From Typha latifolia (Eukaryota > Streptophyta > Magnoliopsida > Poales > Typhaceae): a stretch of 64,000 bases of DNA. Every line of letters begins with the position of its first letter. The first letter of the stretch is position 1. Made by a program: the position numbers and the translations under genes. This document shows positions 23,922 to 35,775 of this stretch, in pieces. The DNA is taken from assembly GCA_019914945.1 (NCBI GenBank), contig CM034100.1, positions 12,225,096 to 12,289,095 of the forward strand. The letters are read 5' to 3'. The notes beneath the pieces are model-generated. The model was not told the origin of the DNA. It did no database searches and worked only from the letters and a program-made list of their open reading frames with translations.

Positions 23922-24590
23922 TCGCGTTCGAATGCCTTTGTGAATGTCTGCATCAGGTTCGCAAATACAGAGAACGCATATTGTGTGTTCGAACGCAGTT
24001 GGACGAGTTCGAACGCCTGCATCGCGTTCTCACATACAGAGAACGTCTTTTGTATGTTCGAACGCGATTGACGGGAATCCTCTAGAATTAGGGTTTCATA
24101 TTATTTTAGAACTTATTGGCTAGCCTCTCTATGCTATTGGAATATTGATTTCTTGCCTCCTATCTTCTCTCTAGACTCTCTCCTTCCTCCCTCTTCACCA
24201 TCTTTCCACATCTACCATTGGCAAGATTTCTCCTAACTTCTAATCTCCCTCAACTGTCGAGCCACCCCTCTTCTTTGGGATCCCGATCACTTCGTTCCAT
24301 TCGTCTATATCCCTTAATCACATCCACTATCCATCTTCATCTCCATACCCATCCATAACCCTAACATCCACTCCACCCGTCATCACCACTATCACCCATG
24401 TTACTTTATGTTTTCGTTCCTCCTACAGTTTGAATCTGTGAAGTGCATAAATATAAAAGTTGTAGATCAGGAAGTATGGATCTAACACAATTAGGTTCAT
24501 AATTTTCTGACTAAAGGATAATATCTGATGAATATTTTCCCACAGTTGTGCGGACTAATTCCTATAATGAATTCAAGGAATATGTTATGA
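23922..24590 (+). repeat. Truncated 5' LTR of element C
   Basis: It starts abruptly at the TTCGAA palindrome cluster (23924-24065) and follows the 3' LTR at 31853 onward (AATCCTCTAGAATTAGGG and so on). It ends near AATTCAAGGAATA, and no intact primer-binding site is seen afterwards. Confidence 0.75.
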
Positions 24591-24599
24591 ACTAATTTG

Positions 24600-25349
24600 A
24601 TTCATTATCTCTTCGACGGCGATCAGAGTTTCAAGAAGAACCAGCAGTGGGACCTCATCGAACTGATCCTCTCTTACCTATGCCTGCACATTATTCCCCA
24701 TCTCCGTTGCAAAATCCAAGACCGGCGGTGGTGGAACCCGAGGGGCGTGCCGCACCAATGCGCTTCGTCGACGAGGAGGATTGGCATTATGAGGATGAGG
24801 TTGATCCCTATGGAGATGGTGATGGACGTGCTCGAAGATTTAGAGAGGGTGATCAACCTGCACAAAGGTTTAGACCTAAACCAAGGATCTTTCGCGAACC
24901 CGACAATACTATTCGGAGGAGAACCACATGCTTGGACTTTCCAAAATTCCAAGGCAGTGATCCAACATATTAGGTGTTTCAAGTTGAACAATATTTTGAT
25001 TGTTAAGGTACAACGGAAGATGCAAAAGTCCAGATGGCAAGCTTTCACCTCCAAGGAATGACATTGCATTGGTATAGATCGGTTATTCGTGGTGGTGGAT
25101 TTACCGGATAGGCTAATTTTTATAGGAGGATTACATGTAGATTTGGGATAGCGACATATGAAGATTTTGCTGCTACATTAAGCAAGACAGTTCAGAGGAC
25201 AACCGTATTGGAGTACCAAGCTGAGTTTGCAAGAGTTAGTAGTCGTTGTGAGTCACCGTGACCCAAACAGACATTGATGAGTATATTTATTTCAAGACTG
25301 CGGGATGAGATACGAGCGAATGTTCGTTCTCTATATCCTACTACTCTTA
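24600..25349 (+). pseudogene. Gag of element C, first part
   Basis: The open part at 24647-24973 has an acidic/arginine-rich region and the word TTCLDFPKFQGSDP. After stops it continues with VFQVEQYFD, MASFHLQGMTLHWYRS and FISRLRDEIRANVRSL. The frame is cut after the codons for LKE by element G2 and continues at 28855 as EAFEKAVRMEQKHRAL. Confidence 0.8.
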
Positions 25350-25354
25350 AGGAG

Positions 25355-28300
25355 TGTAACGCCCCCGCCCGGCACGGGCACGTGCACGCCCACGTGCCCA
25401 CACGGCACGCATGGCGCACGCGACAGGTCGGGCGGGGCCCGTCACACACAGATACTCTCCTGTATGCATATAATCATGACATCATCAAATAAAACATGCT
25501 AACCTATCCATGATCACATAATCCATCACCAAATAAATCATACTATTAACCAAATAAACCGGTTAACATATGAATATTCCAGTCCACAATAATATACATT
25601 AGACCACTACATAATCTGGCATGACCCACATAGGCCACAACAAACCATCAAGATACAACTAAAATAACTAATACAAGAGTACACTATGATTCGACATGTA
25701 TTATACAATTCATCGTCTAATACAATAGAGTACAAATATCAAATACTGGTAAACTCAACTTTTATATAAACTATCATCTATACCGTCTCGCATCTATAGC
25801 TCACCTCATCATCGCTCTAAAATATCTTCTCAAGATATCTCAAGTCGCTATCACATACCACGTATCTGAGAGGGTTAGAAAATAAATAAAAAGAGTTATG
25901 AGCAAAAGGCTCAGTGAATAGACCTTACCCTAAATCAGTGATATCAAGTAGAGAGTAAATCATGTACTGGATAATATGAATCAGAAAGAGCATCATGTCA
26001 TGAATGAGTATATGAATATTCCTCAATAATACATAAATGAAAAATAGATAACATGTCATGTCATAACTAATAGAATATATAATCCTCGACAATATATAAA
26101 TAAATCTCCATGTCATACCATCATCATAACTCTCTCTCAAATATGACATATAATGCATGCCGACCATGACCATGCTATGATATCAAATGCAACCATATAT
26201 AATGCATATTGATCACTCGATAATCAGGTAACCAAATGATAATGAAATCATATGCATTTATCAACATCACAATCATCAATCATCACCGACATCTCGGTAT
26301 AATATCATCATACTAGACCACTATGCATAGTCAATACCCGGTACCCGGTCTCAACATCATGTCCAAAGGCTCGGATCATACTCCGCCACCCGCAAGAGTA
26401 TCTATAATATAACTATACCCCGCCGCCCGCTAGGGTATCAACATCCAACCAGACCGGGCACCCACATAGTTGATAGAAACCTCGTGAGGATAACTCACCA
26501 CATATGCCCTGGCAAACGGCATGTGTCCGAATGTCTGCTGCGCACACAGACTAACGACTTCAGACGTAAGGCTAACAGGATTGCAACTATGTCGAGCAAT
26601 CAATTATCTCCAAGCACGCCCTAACCCTCGCGCCCACTCGGGCATCCTTACGCTTTCTATCAACTATCCTATCAATCACATTTCATGCTTTCCTTCTAAA
26701 TGATAGATCATATGCATATATCCAGTATGATAACAAGTCAATGCATAACAGGAATTTAGGTGGAATAGGAATTAAGAGAAAAATGATGCAATGTAGTCTC
26801 CAACTATATAGTCAACACATGCATACTCATGCTAATCTATTATCTACATACCCATGCTACAGATCAACTGGACAAAACCTCACCACAGTATAATCATATC
26901 TCATCATCTCTATTTATTATCATCATACTCATATCCAAGATCAACCTAATTATATGCATGATAAAAATATGCTCGACTGTAATCATCTCTAGATAAAGTC
27001 ATATAATCATGCTGGAGGCCAAAACATGCATGTACATAATATATAATATAATCTAATTTGAGAAAGGGATCTAGGGGATAAGACTACTCACATCTTATTA
27101 GAAGACTCAACACACGTATCCGTCAGGTCCATCAATCAATTGCCACTCGATGCTGGTGAGATCCTCGGGGTCTCAAATAAGGGGGTTTAGAGTCTGAAAA
27201 TATTTAAGTAACATAAAGTTAGTTGTTTATCTGATTATAATTCGTTCGAGTAAAATATGATATTTTATTATGTTTAATATTGATTAGATTTATAGGATAA
27301 ATTTAATTGTGGCAATATTAATATGCTATTTATATTTATTTAATAAAATCCTAATTTGATAATTATAGAAAATAAATATATAGTAATTTATCTCCTTTTT
27401 ATAAATAACTAAGACGACTATATATATGATTTAATAAAAATATAATTATAGAATAATATTATTACTACTTATTTTGTAATACTTACTCTTATTTAACTAA
27501 TCCTAGATTATACATAAAATAATCATTATCCTATTATACAAAAAAATAATCTGTAATTCTAGTATTCCATTTTATACAAACTATTAGACAATACTAATAT
27601 ACTAAAAATAGACATATATAATATAAGTTAAATATAAATATAAGACTACATATATTCACTAATAAATAATAATTAAAACTCTAAATAAATTTATAGGCAA
27701 TATTTATAATTGTAATTAATAAATTATTATACTAAAATGCTTAGTAAAATTATATTAGTTATAAATTATCAAAATAATTAATTACCTAAATAGACTATGT
27801 TACTTATCATTAAGAAGTAATTCTATAAAAATAATAATAATAGTCCTCTTCCAACACTGTCTGCTACACAACAAGAGGAGGAGGAGGAGGGCCAAGAATG
27901 GAGAAGAAGAAGAGAGGAAGAAGAAGAGAAGGAAAGAAAGAAGAAAGAAGAAGAAGAAGAAGAGAAGGAGAAGGAATGGAGGCTCACCTAGGCTGCGGCG
28001 GTGGCAGCGGCGGCGGCGACAGTGGCAGCGGCGACTGGCGTTGATAAGAGAAGGGAGAGAGCTCAAGAGAGAGAGAGAGAGGAGGGTAAGAGAGAGAGAG
28101 AGAGAGAGAAGGTGGTGCGGCGACGACAACGGCGACAACGAGAAGCCGTAGGCGAGGAGAGAAAGATAGCGGTGCTAGAGAGAGAGAAAGAGAGGAGGGT
28201 AGAGAGAGAACGAGGGAGTTAGAGAGAGAGAAGGTGGTGAGAAAGGGAGAGGTGATAGAGAGAGAGAGAAAGAGATGAGGGTAAGAGAGTGAATGAGGGA

Positions 28301-28489
28301 GTTAGAGAAAGAGAAGGTGGTGCGGCGGCGACGACGGCGATGGCGGTGGTAGGCTGGTGTCGGCAAGGGAAGGAGAGAAAGAGAGAGCTCGAGAGCTCGA
28401 GAGAGATCGAAAGAGAGAGAGAGATTTAGAGGGAGAAAGAGAGGGCGGTGAGGGTGGTTGCTGCGACGGCGGTGGCAAGAAAATATGTA

Positions 28490-28545
<56 letters not shown>

Positions 28546-28849
28546 TACATATATATAGAGAGAGAGGGAAGGCGGTGGAGAAGGGGGAAGGGCGGCGGCT
28601 GCGGCGGCGGCGGGGCTAGCCGCAGCCTAGCTGGTCGGCCCGGCGGTTGTGGGCACACGTGGCGCCCCCAACACGCGCCCACGTTGCATGGCACGAGCTC
28701 GTGGCATGCAACACCAATATTTTTTTTTATTTCTTTCTTTTTGTCTTTTTTTTTTAAATTTATACATTTATTATTATTTTATTATATTAATTATTACTAT
28801 TATTATTTATTATTTATTATTATTATTATTATTATTTTTGGTTATTAGA
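25355..28849. mobile_element. Large 3.5-kb element (G2), TSD AGGAG, inverted copy of G1
   Basis: It begins TGTAACGCCC and ends GGTTATTAGA (the G1 counterpart end reads ...ATTACA). AGGAG is duplicated at 25350-25354 and 28850-28854, and the interrupted gag frame of element C resumes in register. It matches G1 (1583-4343) in reverse orientation. It is longer, largely through purine-rich simple sequence at 27870-28600. No coding domain was found. It is probably a solo LTR of a long-LTR retrotransposon. Confidence 0.75.
27870..28575. repeat. Purine-rich (GA)n/(GAA)n region inside G2
   Basis: An uninterrupted (GA)n run of about 60 bp lies near 28490-28550, within a longer GA/GAA- and GGCGGC-rich stretch. 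Open frames on both strands are simple-sequence artefacts. Confidence 0.85.
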
Positions 28850-28854
28850 AGGAG

Positions 28855-30500
28855 GCCTTTGAGAAGGCCGTGAGGATGGAACAAAAGCATAGGGCTCTAA
28901 AGATGGCAGCGAAAACCAATTGGGGCAACCGAGACAAGCAGTTTGCACCTAGAACGCTAGCGGCTATGAGTACTAGACCATGACCACTTTTAAGACCTTC
29001 TTCCGATGTTAGAGGAGGCACAAGACCCTCCGTTTGAACTCTCACACTTGCCTAGGTGGAGGAGCGAAAAGCGAATGGCCTTTGCTTTCAATATGATGAC
29101 CGTTTCACCCCTGGTCATTAGTGTTCTAAACTGATTGGGAGTGTGATATTTATCGATGGTATTGAGGAGGATGATGAGGTTGTTTTTGATGGAGAGTGTC
29201 CAGAGGAAGTCCATGAGGAGACCGTTGAGGAGGGCGTGGAGGAAGATATCCAAGCTGAAATATCGATGTATGTATATTCGGGTACTTTCGCGCCGAGGAC
29301 GTTACGAGTAGACGGACTCGTTAGAAAGCATTGTGTACACATCCCCATCGATTCGAGAAGTACACACAACTTTCTAAACGAGAGGTTAGTGAGGAGATTG
29401 GATTTGGATGCCGAATCGACCACGGGATTTGATGTTGCTATTGGAGCCGGCACGAAGTTTAAGGCAAAGAGCTTGTGTTGCCAAGTTGGTATACGGGTGC
29501 AAGGACACGACATCATTGTGGACTTGTATCCGTTGGCGTTGCGAGGAGCGGACATTGTCCTTGATACTCACTGGTTACAGAGTTTGGGACCCATCATATT
29601 TGATTTTCAGAGCATGTGGATGAAATTTAAACAAGGAAACAAAGATGTGCGACTGGATGGTGTTCGATTTTCGCCGATTCCTGCGATGCAGCCTATGATG
29701 GGGCTACCTTGTGCGTATAATTTGGCCTATCTTTTTCAGTTAGGACTAGCAGGAGATGAGCCTCAAATGAGTTCAGGTACTACCATTAAAATGTCTAATT
29801 TTTTAAATAACTTTTCTAGACTATTTGAGGAGCCACAGAAGTTGCCACCGAGAAGAGCAGCGGACCATCGCATAGAAATTATACCCAGGGCTGCACCGAC
29901 AAATGTGAGGCCATATCGCTATCCACATATGCAAAAAGAAGTTATCTCAAAGATGGTAGCAGAGATATTAGAGCAAGGTCTCATTCAATTAAGTCATAGC
30001 TCATATTCATCCCTCGTGCTTTTGGTGCGAAAAAAAAGATGGAACATGCCGTTTTTGTGTTGACTATCGGGCACTAAATGCTATTACCATCGAGGAGTTG
30101 CTGGACGAGCTTGCACGGGTCACTATATTTAGTAAGCTTGACTTTAGGGCCGGGTATCATCAAATTAGAGTTCACCCGGCGGATGTGCGCAAAACTGCAT
30201 TTCGGACTCTGAACGGGCATTACGAGTTCCGGGTGATGCCTTTTGGTCTCACCAATGCTCCAACTACCTTTTAAGGCCTCATCAATGATATATTTCGGCC
30301 TCTCTTGCAAAGGCATATCTTGATATTTTTTGATGACATTTTGGAGTATAGCATGACTATATTGGAGTATTGGCGGCATTTGGAGGATGTGCTGAATTTG
30401 TTGATGCAAAATCAATTGAAGATCAAGAAGTCCAAGTGCCTATGGGGAATACCACAAGTTGAGTATTTAAGCAACATCATTTCAGCGGATGGATTGCGGT
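28855..30500 (+). pseudogene. Element C gag end, protease and reverse transcriptase, broken
   Basis: A long open frame runs 29143-30063. It covers the protease, with active-site word IDSRSTHNF (the usual Asp-Ser/Thr-Gly has Arg in place of Gly) and the flap-side ALRGADIVL, then the RT start (IIPRAAPTNVRPYRYP). A frameshift near 30030 moves to [32 protein letters not shown] and FFDDILEYS, with one stop near 30275. The sequence ends at EYLSNIISADGLR, where the RNase H domain should follow. Confidence 0.85.
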
Positions 30501-30529
30501 AGAAATTGTTGGAGCACTTCCACCAAACT

Positions 30530-31766
30530 CTAGAGGTGGTCATGAGGGTGTCTTGACGACTTATAGGAGGATATCTCAGAGTTGCACGTGGCCAGGATTG
30601 AAGCGGGATGTGAGGAGTTTTGTCCGTGTTTGCGAAGTCTGTCAAAGGACTAACGCAACCACATTAAAACTGGCCGGATTACTACAGCCTTTACCTATAC
30701 TGGACTGTGTTTAGGAAGACATTTCTATGGATTTCATAGAAGGTCTTCCGTTGGTACGTGGTTATTCTGTTATCTTTGTGGTGGTTGACAGATTGAGCAA
30801 ATATGCGCACTTTTCAGCATTGTCACATCCATTTTTAGCCAAGTCAGTGGCTGAAATTTTTACTAGAGATGTTGCTCGGTTACATGGCATGCCACGCACG
30901 ATTGTCTCGTATCGTGATCGTGTATTTATGAGCAACTTTTGGATAGAGTTTTTCAAATTGCAAGGGATTCCATTGAACTTCAGTTCAGCCTACCATCCAC
31001 AGACGAACGGCCAAACCGAGGTGGTCAATCGAGGTATCGAGCAGTATTTGAGGTGCTTTGTGGGAGAGATGCCAAGTCGATGGTTGGAGTTCTTACCGTG
31101 GGCGGAGTGGTTCTTATAACACCACCTACTATAGCAGCATTGGCATGACTCCATTTGAGGTGGTGTATGGACGCATGGCTCCGACGTTATGCGCTTATGA
31201 TCTAGTGACATCTGTAGATCGGATAGAGATGGACTTAGCATTGATGGATAGAGACGCCACATTGAAGAGGTTGCGTGCTCATCTTAAACTTGCTCAAAAC
31301 CATATGAACAAAATTTATGATCGTAGCCATAGGGAGCAAGAGTTCGACATCGGTAGTTGGGTATTTGTGAGGGTGTAGCCATATCGACAGGTGACCTTAC
31401 ATCCGATGCATAACCAAAAGTAAGCACATCACTACTTTGACCCGTTTCAAGTGTTTGAGTGTATTAGTCTAGTTGCATATCGTTTGGAGCTGCCGAAGGG
31501 GTCGAGAGTGCATCATGTCTTTCATGTTTCATTGTTGAGAGAGCGTATTGGAGATCATGAGATTGTTGGATCGGTTCTACCAGACATTGGAGGAGATAGA
31601 GATCGTAGAGCCAGTTTGTGTACTTGCTAAACGCCGACGACGACATGGTACCAGATTGGAGATAGAGATTAGTTGAGTGGCTTGGCAAGCCATCTGATGA
31701 GGCTACATAGGAGTTAGAGACTGATATTTTGGAGCGTTTCCCAGACTTTTCACCTTGAGGGCAAGG
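30530..31766 (+). pseudogene. Element C integrase and C-terminal tail, broken
   Basis: Frames show the zinc-binding end (VCEVCQR), then the catalytic core: ISMDFIEGLP, SYRDRVF, AYHPQTNGQTEVVNRGIEQY with its conserved Glu. Next are GMTPFEVVYGR and the integrase C-terminal HREQEFDIGSWVFV and VFHVSLLRE, then a WLGKPSDEAT chromodomain-like word. Stops are at about 30714, 31117 and 31377, with frameshifts. The RNase H domain is absent upstream. Confidence 0.85.
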
Positions 31767-31770
31767 TGGG

Positions 31771-32629
31771 TTAATACACTTAGTTAGGATCTTTCTTATT
31801 GCATTAGTTGTTTATTTTCATTAAAATAAAATTCCTGTAAGTTGCGTTCAAATGCCCTTGCGAACGCCTGCATTAGGTTCGCAAATACAGAGAACACATA
31901 TTGTGCGTTCGAACGCAGTCGGGCGAGTTCGAACGCCCGCATTCGAATGCCTAGATCGCGTTCGCACATACAGAGAACGTCTTTTTATGCGTTCGAACGC
32001 GATCGACGAGAATCCTCTAGAATTAGGGTTTCATATTGTTTTAGGACTTGTTGGCTAGCCTCTATAAATATATGGATGGCAACCAACTTTAGAATACTAT
32101 TGGAATATTAATTTCTTGTCTCCTATCTTCTCTCTGGACTCTCTCCCTCCTCCTTCTTCACCATCTTTCCACCTCTACCGTTGGCAAGGATTCTCCTAAC
32201 TTCTAATCTCACTCGACTATTGAGTCACCGCTCTTCTTTGGGATCTCAACCACTTTGTTCCCTTCGTCTATATCCCTTAGTCACATCCACCATCCATCTT
32301 CATCTCCATACCCATCCATAACCATAACATCCACTCCACCCGTCACCACCACCATCACCTATGTTATTCCATGTTTTCGTCCTTGCTACGGTTCGAATCT
32401 ACGAAGGGTTAAATACGAAAGTTATTGATCAGGAAGTTATGGATCTAACCTAATTGGTTTCGTAATTTTTTGACTATAGGAGAATATCTGACAAATATTG
32501 TCCCACAGTTGTTCGGACTAATTCATGTAATACATTCAAATCTTGAAGGAATAATTGCATAGCTTATCTTTGGTTTCAGATCTTATCAAAGTGGTATCAG
32601 AGTTTATCAATTGGTATCAGAGCTTATCA
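31771..32629 (+). repeat. 3' LTR of element C, with two PBS-like copies at its end
   Basis: It starts TTAATACACTTAGTTAG (first base pair mutated from TG, compared with the LTR at 52321-53133). It carries TTCGAAC palindromes (31850-32005), including exact GCGTTCGAACGC at 31905 and 31989, and a CTCTATAAATATA box near 32060. Its end repeats TTATCA with TGGTATCAGAG between copies (32592 and 32612). Gag of element A resumes after 32630. Confidence 0.8.
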
Positions 32630-34144
32630 AATAGTGCTTCCTCGAGCACCCCTAAAGCTATCCCAAGATGTGAAGTACGCACCTAGAGGCCCGGGACGAG
32701 CACTCACACCTGCTCAAGTGGAGGAATGAAGAGCCAAAGGTCTATGCTTTCGTTGTGATGAGAAGTTTGTACCCGAACATCGCTGTGCTAAACCAATGAG
32801 ATCGGTGATGCTAATAGATGGATTAGAGGATGTGGAGGGTGAGTTTGCAGCTGAAGATGAAGATGCAGTTGGACATCAAGGAGAAGTAGCTGAGGAGCAA
32901 CCTGTGGAGGACATGATAGCCGAAATTTCTCTCAACGCATATTCAGGGACAGCCGTGCCAAAGACTTTGTGGGTGAATGGTGTAGTTAAGAAAACCACAT
33001 TGAGAATCTTGATCGACACTAGGTCCACCCACAACTTCATTGACAAAAGGCTTCTAAGGAAGATTGGGCTCGAGTCAGAACCGACGGAAGTGTTCGATGT
33101 GACAATTGGAGATGGCACCACATTGCGGGCATATTTTATTTGTGGAGGTGTAGAATTGAAAATGCAAGGCCAAACTTTCACATTGGATCTTTATCCGTTG
33201 GCCTTGCGGGGTGCCGACATTATTTTGGGGACTCAATAGCTTCAAAGCTTGGGGTCCATAACATTTGATTTTTCAAACCTCACACTTACATTTCGGAGGA
33301 ATGGTCGAAAACCAACTATAGCAAGGGCCGATGTTAGGACCACTTTTGGGACTTCCCTGTGCAAGGGACTGAGCTCTACTATTGTAAATGACTGTTGCTA
33401 AACCAGAACATCCACCACCATGGGAAATAGCCGCTAACATGCAAGAGCTGCTGCAGGAATTCAAGGATCTCTTCGAGGAACCCCTAGGACTGCCGCTGAC
33501 CCGTCGGCACGACCATCGCATCTAGATCATTCCGGGGGCTGAACTAGCAAATGTTCGGCCCTATCAGTACCCACGTCCAGAAGGAAGAGATCAGCAAATT
33601 GGTGGTGGAGATGCTAGAATAAGGGATTATTCAACCGAGTAGAAGTGCCTACTCATCGCCGGTGTTGCTGGTTCGGAAGAAAGACAGGAGTTTACAATTT
33701 TGCGTCGACTGCCAATCTTTGAATGCGATCACCGTCAAAGACTGATATCTAATACCATTGATCGAGGAGTTGCTAGATGAACTTACAGGGTCAGCTTACT
33801 TTAGGAAACTTGACTTAAGAGCGGGGTACCATCAAATCCGCGTCGACCCGAAAGATGTGCACAAAACGGCATTTCGAATTCACGATGGCCACTATGAGTT
33901 TCGAGTCATGCCGTTTGGGCTCACCAACGCACTGACTACCTTCCAAGGGCTAATGAATGACCTTTTCCGCCCGCTCTTGCGTCGGTACGTGCTCGCCTTC
34001 TTCAACGATACTAGTATAGCAGGAATTGGAGCGAGCACTTGCGGCATATGCATGAGGTATTGAATATTTTGTGACAAAACTAGTTAAAAGTCAAGATGAG
34101 CAAGTGCCTTTGGGGAGAGCCACGAGTGGAGTACTTGGGACATA
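32630..34144 (+). pseudogene. Element A gag end, protease and reverse transcriptase, broken
   Basis: Translations show the zinc-knuckle-like CFRCDEKFVPEHRC near 32750, then a protease frame 32796-33239 with ILIDTRSTHNF (Arg where Gly is usual) and ALRGADIILGT. Degraded RT follows: [25 protein letters not shown], and [10 protein letters not shown] at the position of the catalytic FxDD block. Multiple stops and frameshifts are present. The region is cut at 34145 by an inverted solo LTR. Confidence 0.85.
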
Positions 34145-34149
34145 TAATC

Positions 34150-34989
34150 TGATACGATCTCCCCTTAGGCTAAGGTTCGATATCTTCCAATTTCCTGATC
34201 TAAACTAGATCTGGCACAGAACTTTGAAATAAGATCCCAAAATATGCCACTATCGAATCGACGTGAAATTTTGATTTGTTGTAGCCCCAGAAAAGAGCTA
34301 TCCAACAAATCTAGTTTCGGGAATCGGATGTGGGGATCTCAAGATATTGTCTGATTAATGGACAAAGGTCAGGGTGGTCTGTTTTGGATCTGTGGATGGA
34401 GGCACGTGATCCTAGGTGATGGTGGTTGAAGGTGGACCGGCGTTAATGGGGTGGCACGGGTGAAAAGTGGTGGTGGAAGGGCTATGGTTGATGGAAGGGT
34501 TAGGGCAAGTGTTGGATAGATTGGAAGAACGGGAACGAAGAAGACGAAGGAGGCAAGGCAAAACTCAATTCTCAATAATCAATAATGACTTTGGTTGCCA
34601 TCCACATTCTTTTAGAGGCTAACCAACAACTCAAAATTAACCCTAACAATATAATTTTTGCCGACCGCGTTCAAACGCATCGAGTTCGCTCCTCTCTGGA
34701 TTTGTGAACGCGATGCAAGCGTTCGAACGCGTGATCACTTCTCTGGATTTGCGAACGCAATGCAGGCATTCACATTGCATTCGAACGGGGCGTTCGAACG
34801 CACAATGCACACTCTTCACCCACGTTCACAACCCCGTTCACAACCGCGTTCGAACTCACTCCACCCACGTTCGAACGCGACTTACAGAAAACTTATTTTC
34901 ATAGAAATTAAACACTAAAACATGAAACAAAGACACTCCTAAAGTGACTCTATGCTTGAGACAACATCGGTGAAGTCCGAATCGTATCA
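34150..34989 (-). mobile_element. Solo LTR of family A, inverted, TSD TAATC
   Basis: The 840-bp LTR lies in reverse orientation. The plus strand reads TGATACGATCTCC ... CCGAATCGTATCA, a perfect 9-bp terminal inverted repeat. TAATC is duplicated at 34145-34149 and 34990-34994. The palindrome cluster is at 34665-34885, with exact GCGTTCGAACGC at 34719 and 34790. The RT frame of element A (YLGHIIS...) resumes on the far side. Confidence 0.92.
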
Positions 34990-34994
34990 TAATC

Positions 34995-35775
34995 TCAGCG
35001 AGATGAGTGGAAGCCCATTCAAGCAAGATCAAGAATATGGTAGACTAGTTGATTCCCACTAATCAATGGGAATTGATGAGATTTCTTGGGTCGATGGGGT
35101 ACTATAGGCGATTCGTTGCCAACTACAGTAAGATTGCTGCCCCACTGACCTCCTTACTCAGAAAAGGAGGGTTTCAATGGACGGGCAAGGCGATAGAGGT
35201 CTTCGAAGCATTGAAGACAGCCATGTCTAACACACCAATTCTAGCACTACCGAATTTCAGCAAGCCCTTTGTGGTGGAATGCGACGCTTCGGGTGAGGGC
35301 ATTGAAGCAGTTTTAATGCAAGAGAGTAGACCCGTGACATATATGAGCAAGGCATTGTCAAATCGGTCGCGACAACTATCCACCTACGAGCGCGAAATGC
35401 TAGCAATTCTACACGCCGTCACCAAATGACAACTCTACTTGATTAGCCAACGGTTTACTATCTGCACAGACTAGCGTAGCTTACCCTACTTCATGGAGCA
35501 ACATGTGCACATCCTAGCACAACAACGATGGGTCACGAAACTCCTTAGGTATGACTATGAACTAGTCTACAAAAAGGGGATCGAAAACCGAGCGGCCGAT
35601 GCCTTTTTGCACCAACCAGACACAAGTGAGCTCGCCTCCTTTTCAACACCAACCTTTCCTCTATTTTCATATATGTGGGGAACCAATGTAGAGGATCAAA
35701 TCATGGAGGAGCTTGAGTTAGAGTTCAAAGATCGCTTCCCTAATTTCAAACCTTGAGGACAAGGTTGCAGAAGCG
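34995..35775 (+). pseudogene. Element A RT end and RNase H; integrase deleted
   Basis: The open frame at 35049-35429 encodes FLGSMGYYRRFVANYSKIA, the connection GGFQWTGKAIEVFEALK, and RNase H words VVECDASGEGIEAVL, RQLSTYEREMLAILHAV. A broken tail follows: WVTKLLRYDYELVYKKG and ADAFLHQPDTSEL. It then jumps to ELEFKDRFPNFKP and a GGACAAGG purine tract just before the 3' LTR, so the whole integrase is missing. Confidence 0.85.

Larger units (their letters stand above)
23922..32629 (+). mobile_element. Ty3-gypsy element C, inserted in gag of A
   Basis: The 5' LTR (23922-24590) lacks its first ~82 bp. The 3' LTR is complete at 31771-32629, directly after a purine tract ending GGGCAAGGTGGG. Internal order: gag (24600-25349, resumed at 28855), protease and RT (29143-30500), integrase and chromodomain-like tail (30530-31766). 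The RNase H region is deleted between about 30500 and 30530. Element G2 (25355-28849) sits in gag. Stops and frameshifts show it is dead. Confidence 0.8.

Noticed and set aside
27800..28870. Open frames of up to 163 codons over the GA-rich region
   Set aside because: They are low-complexity translations in several frames, inside element G2, with no domain.
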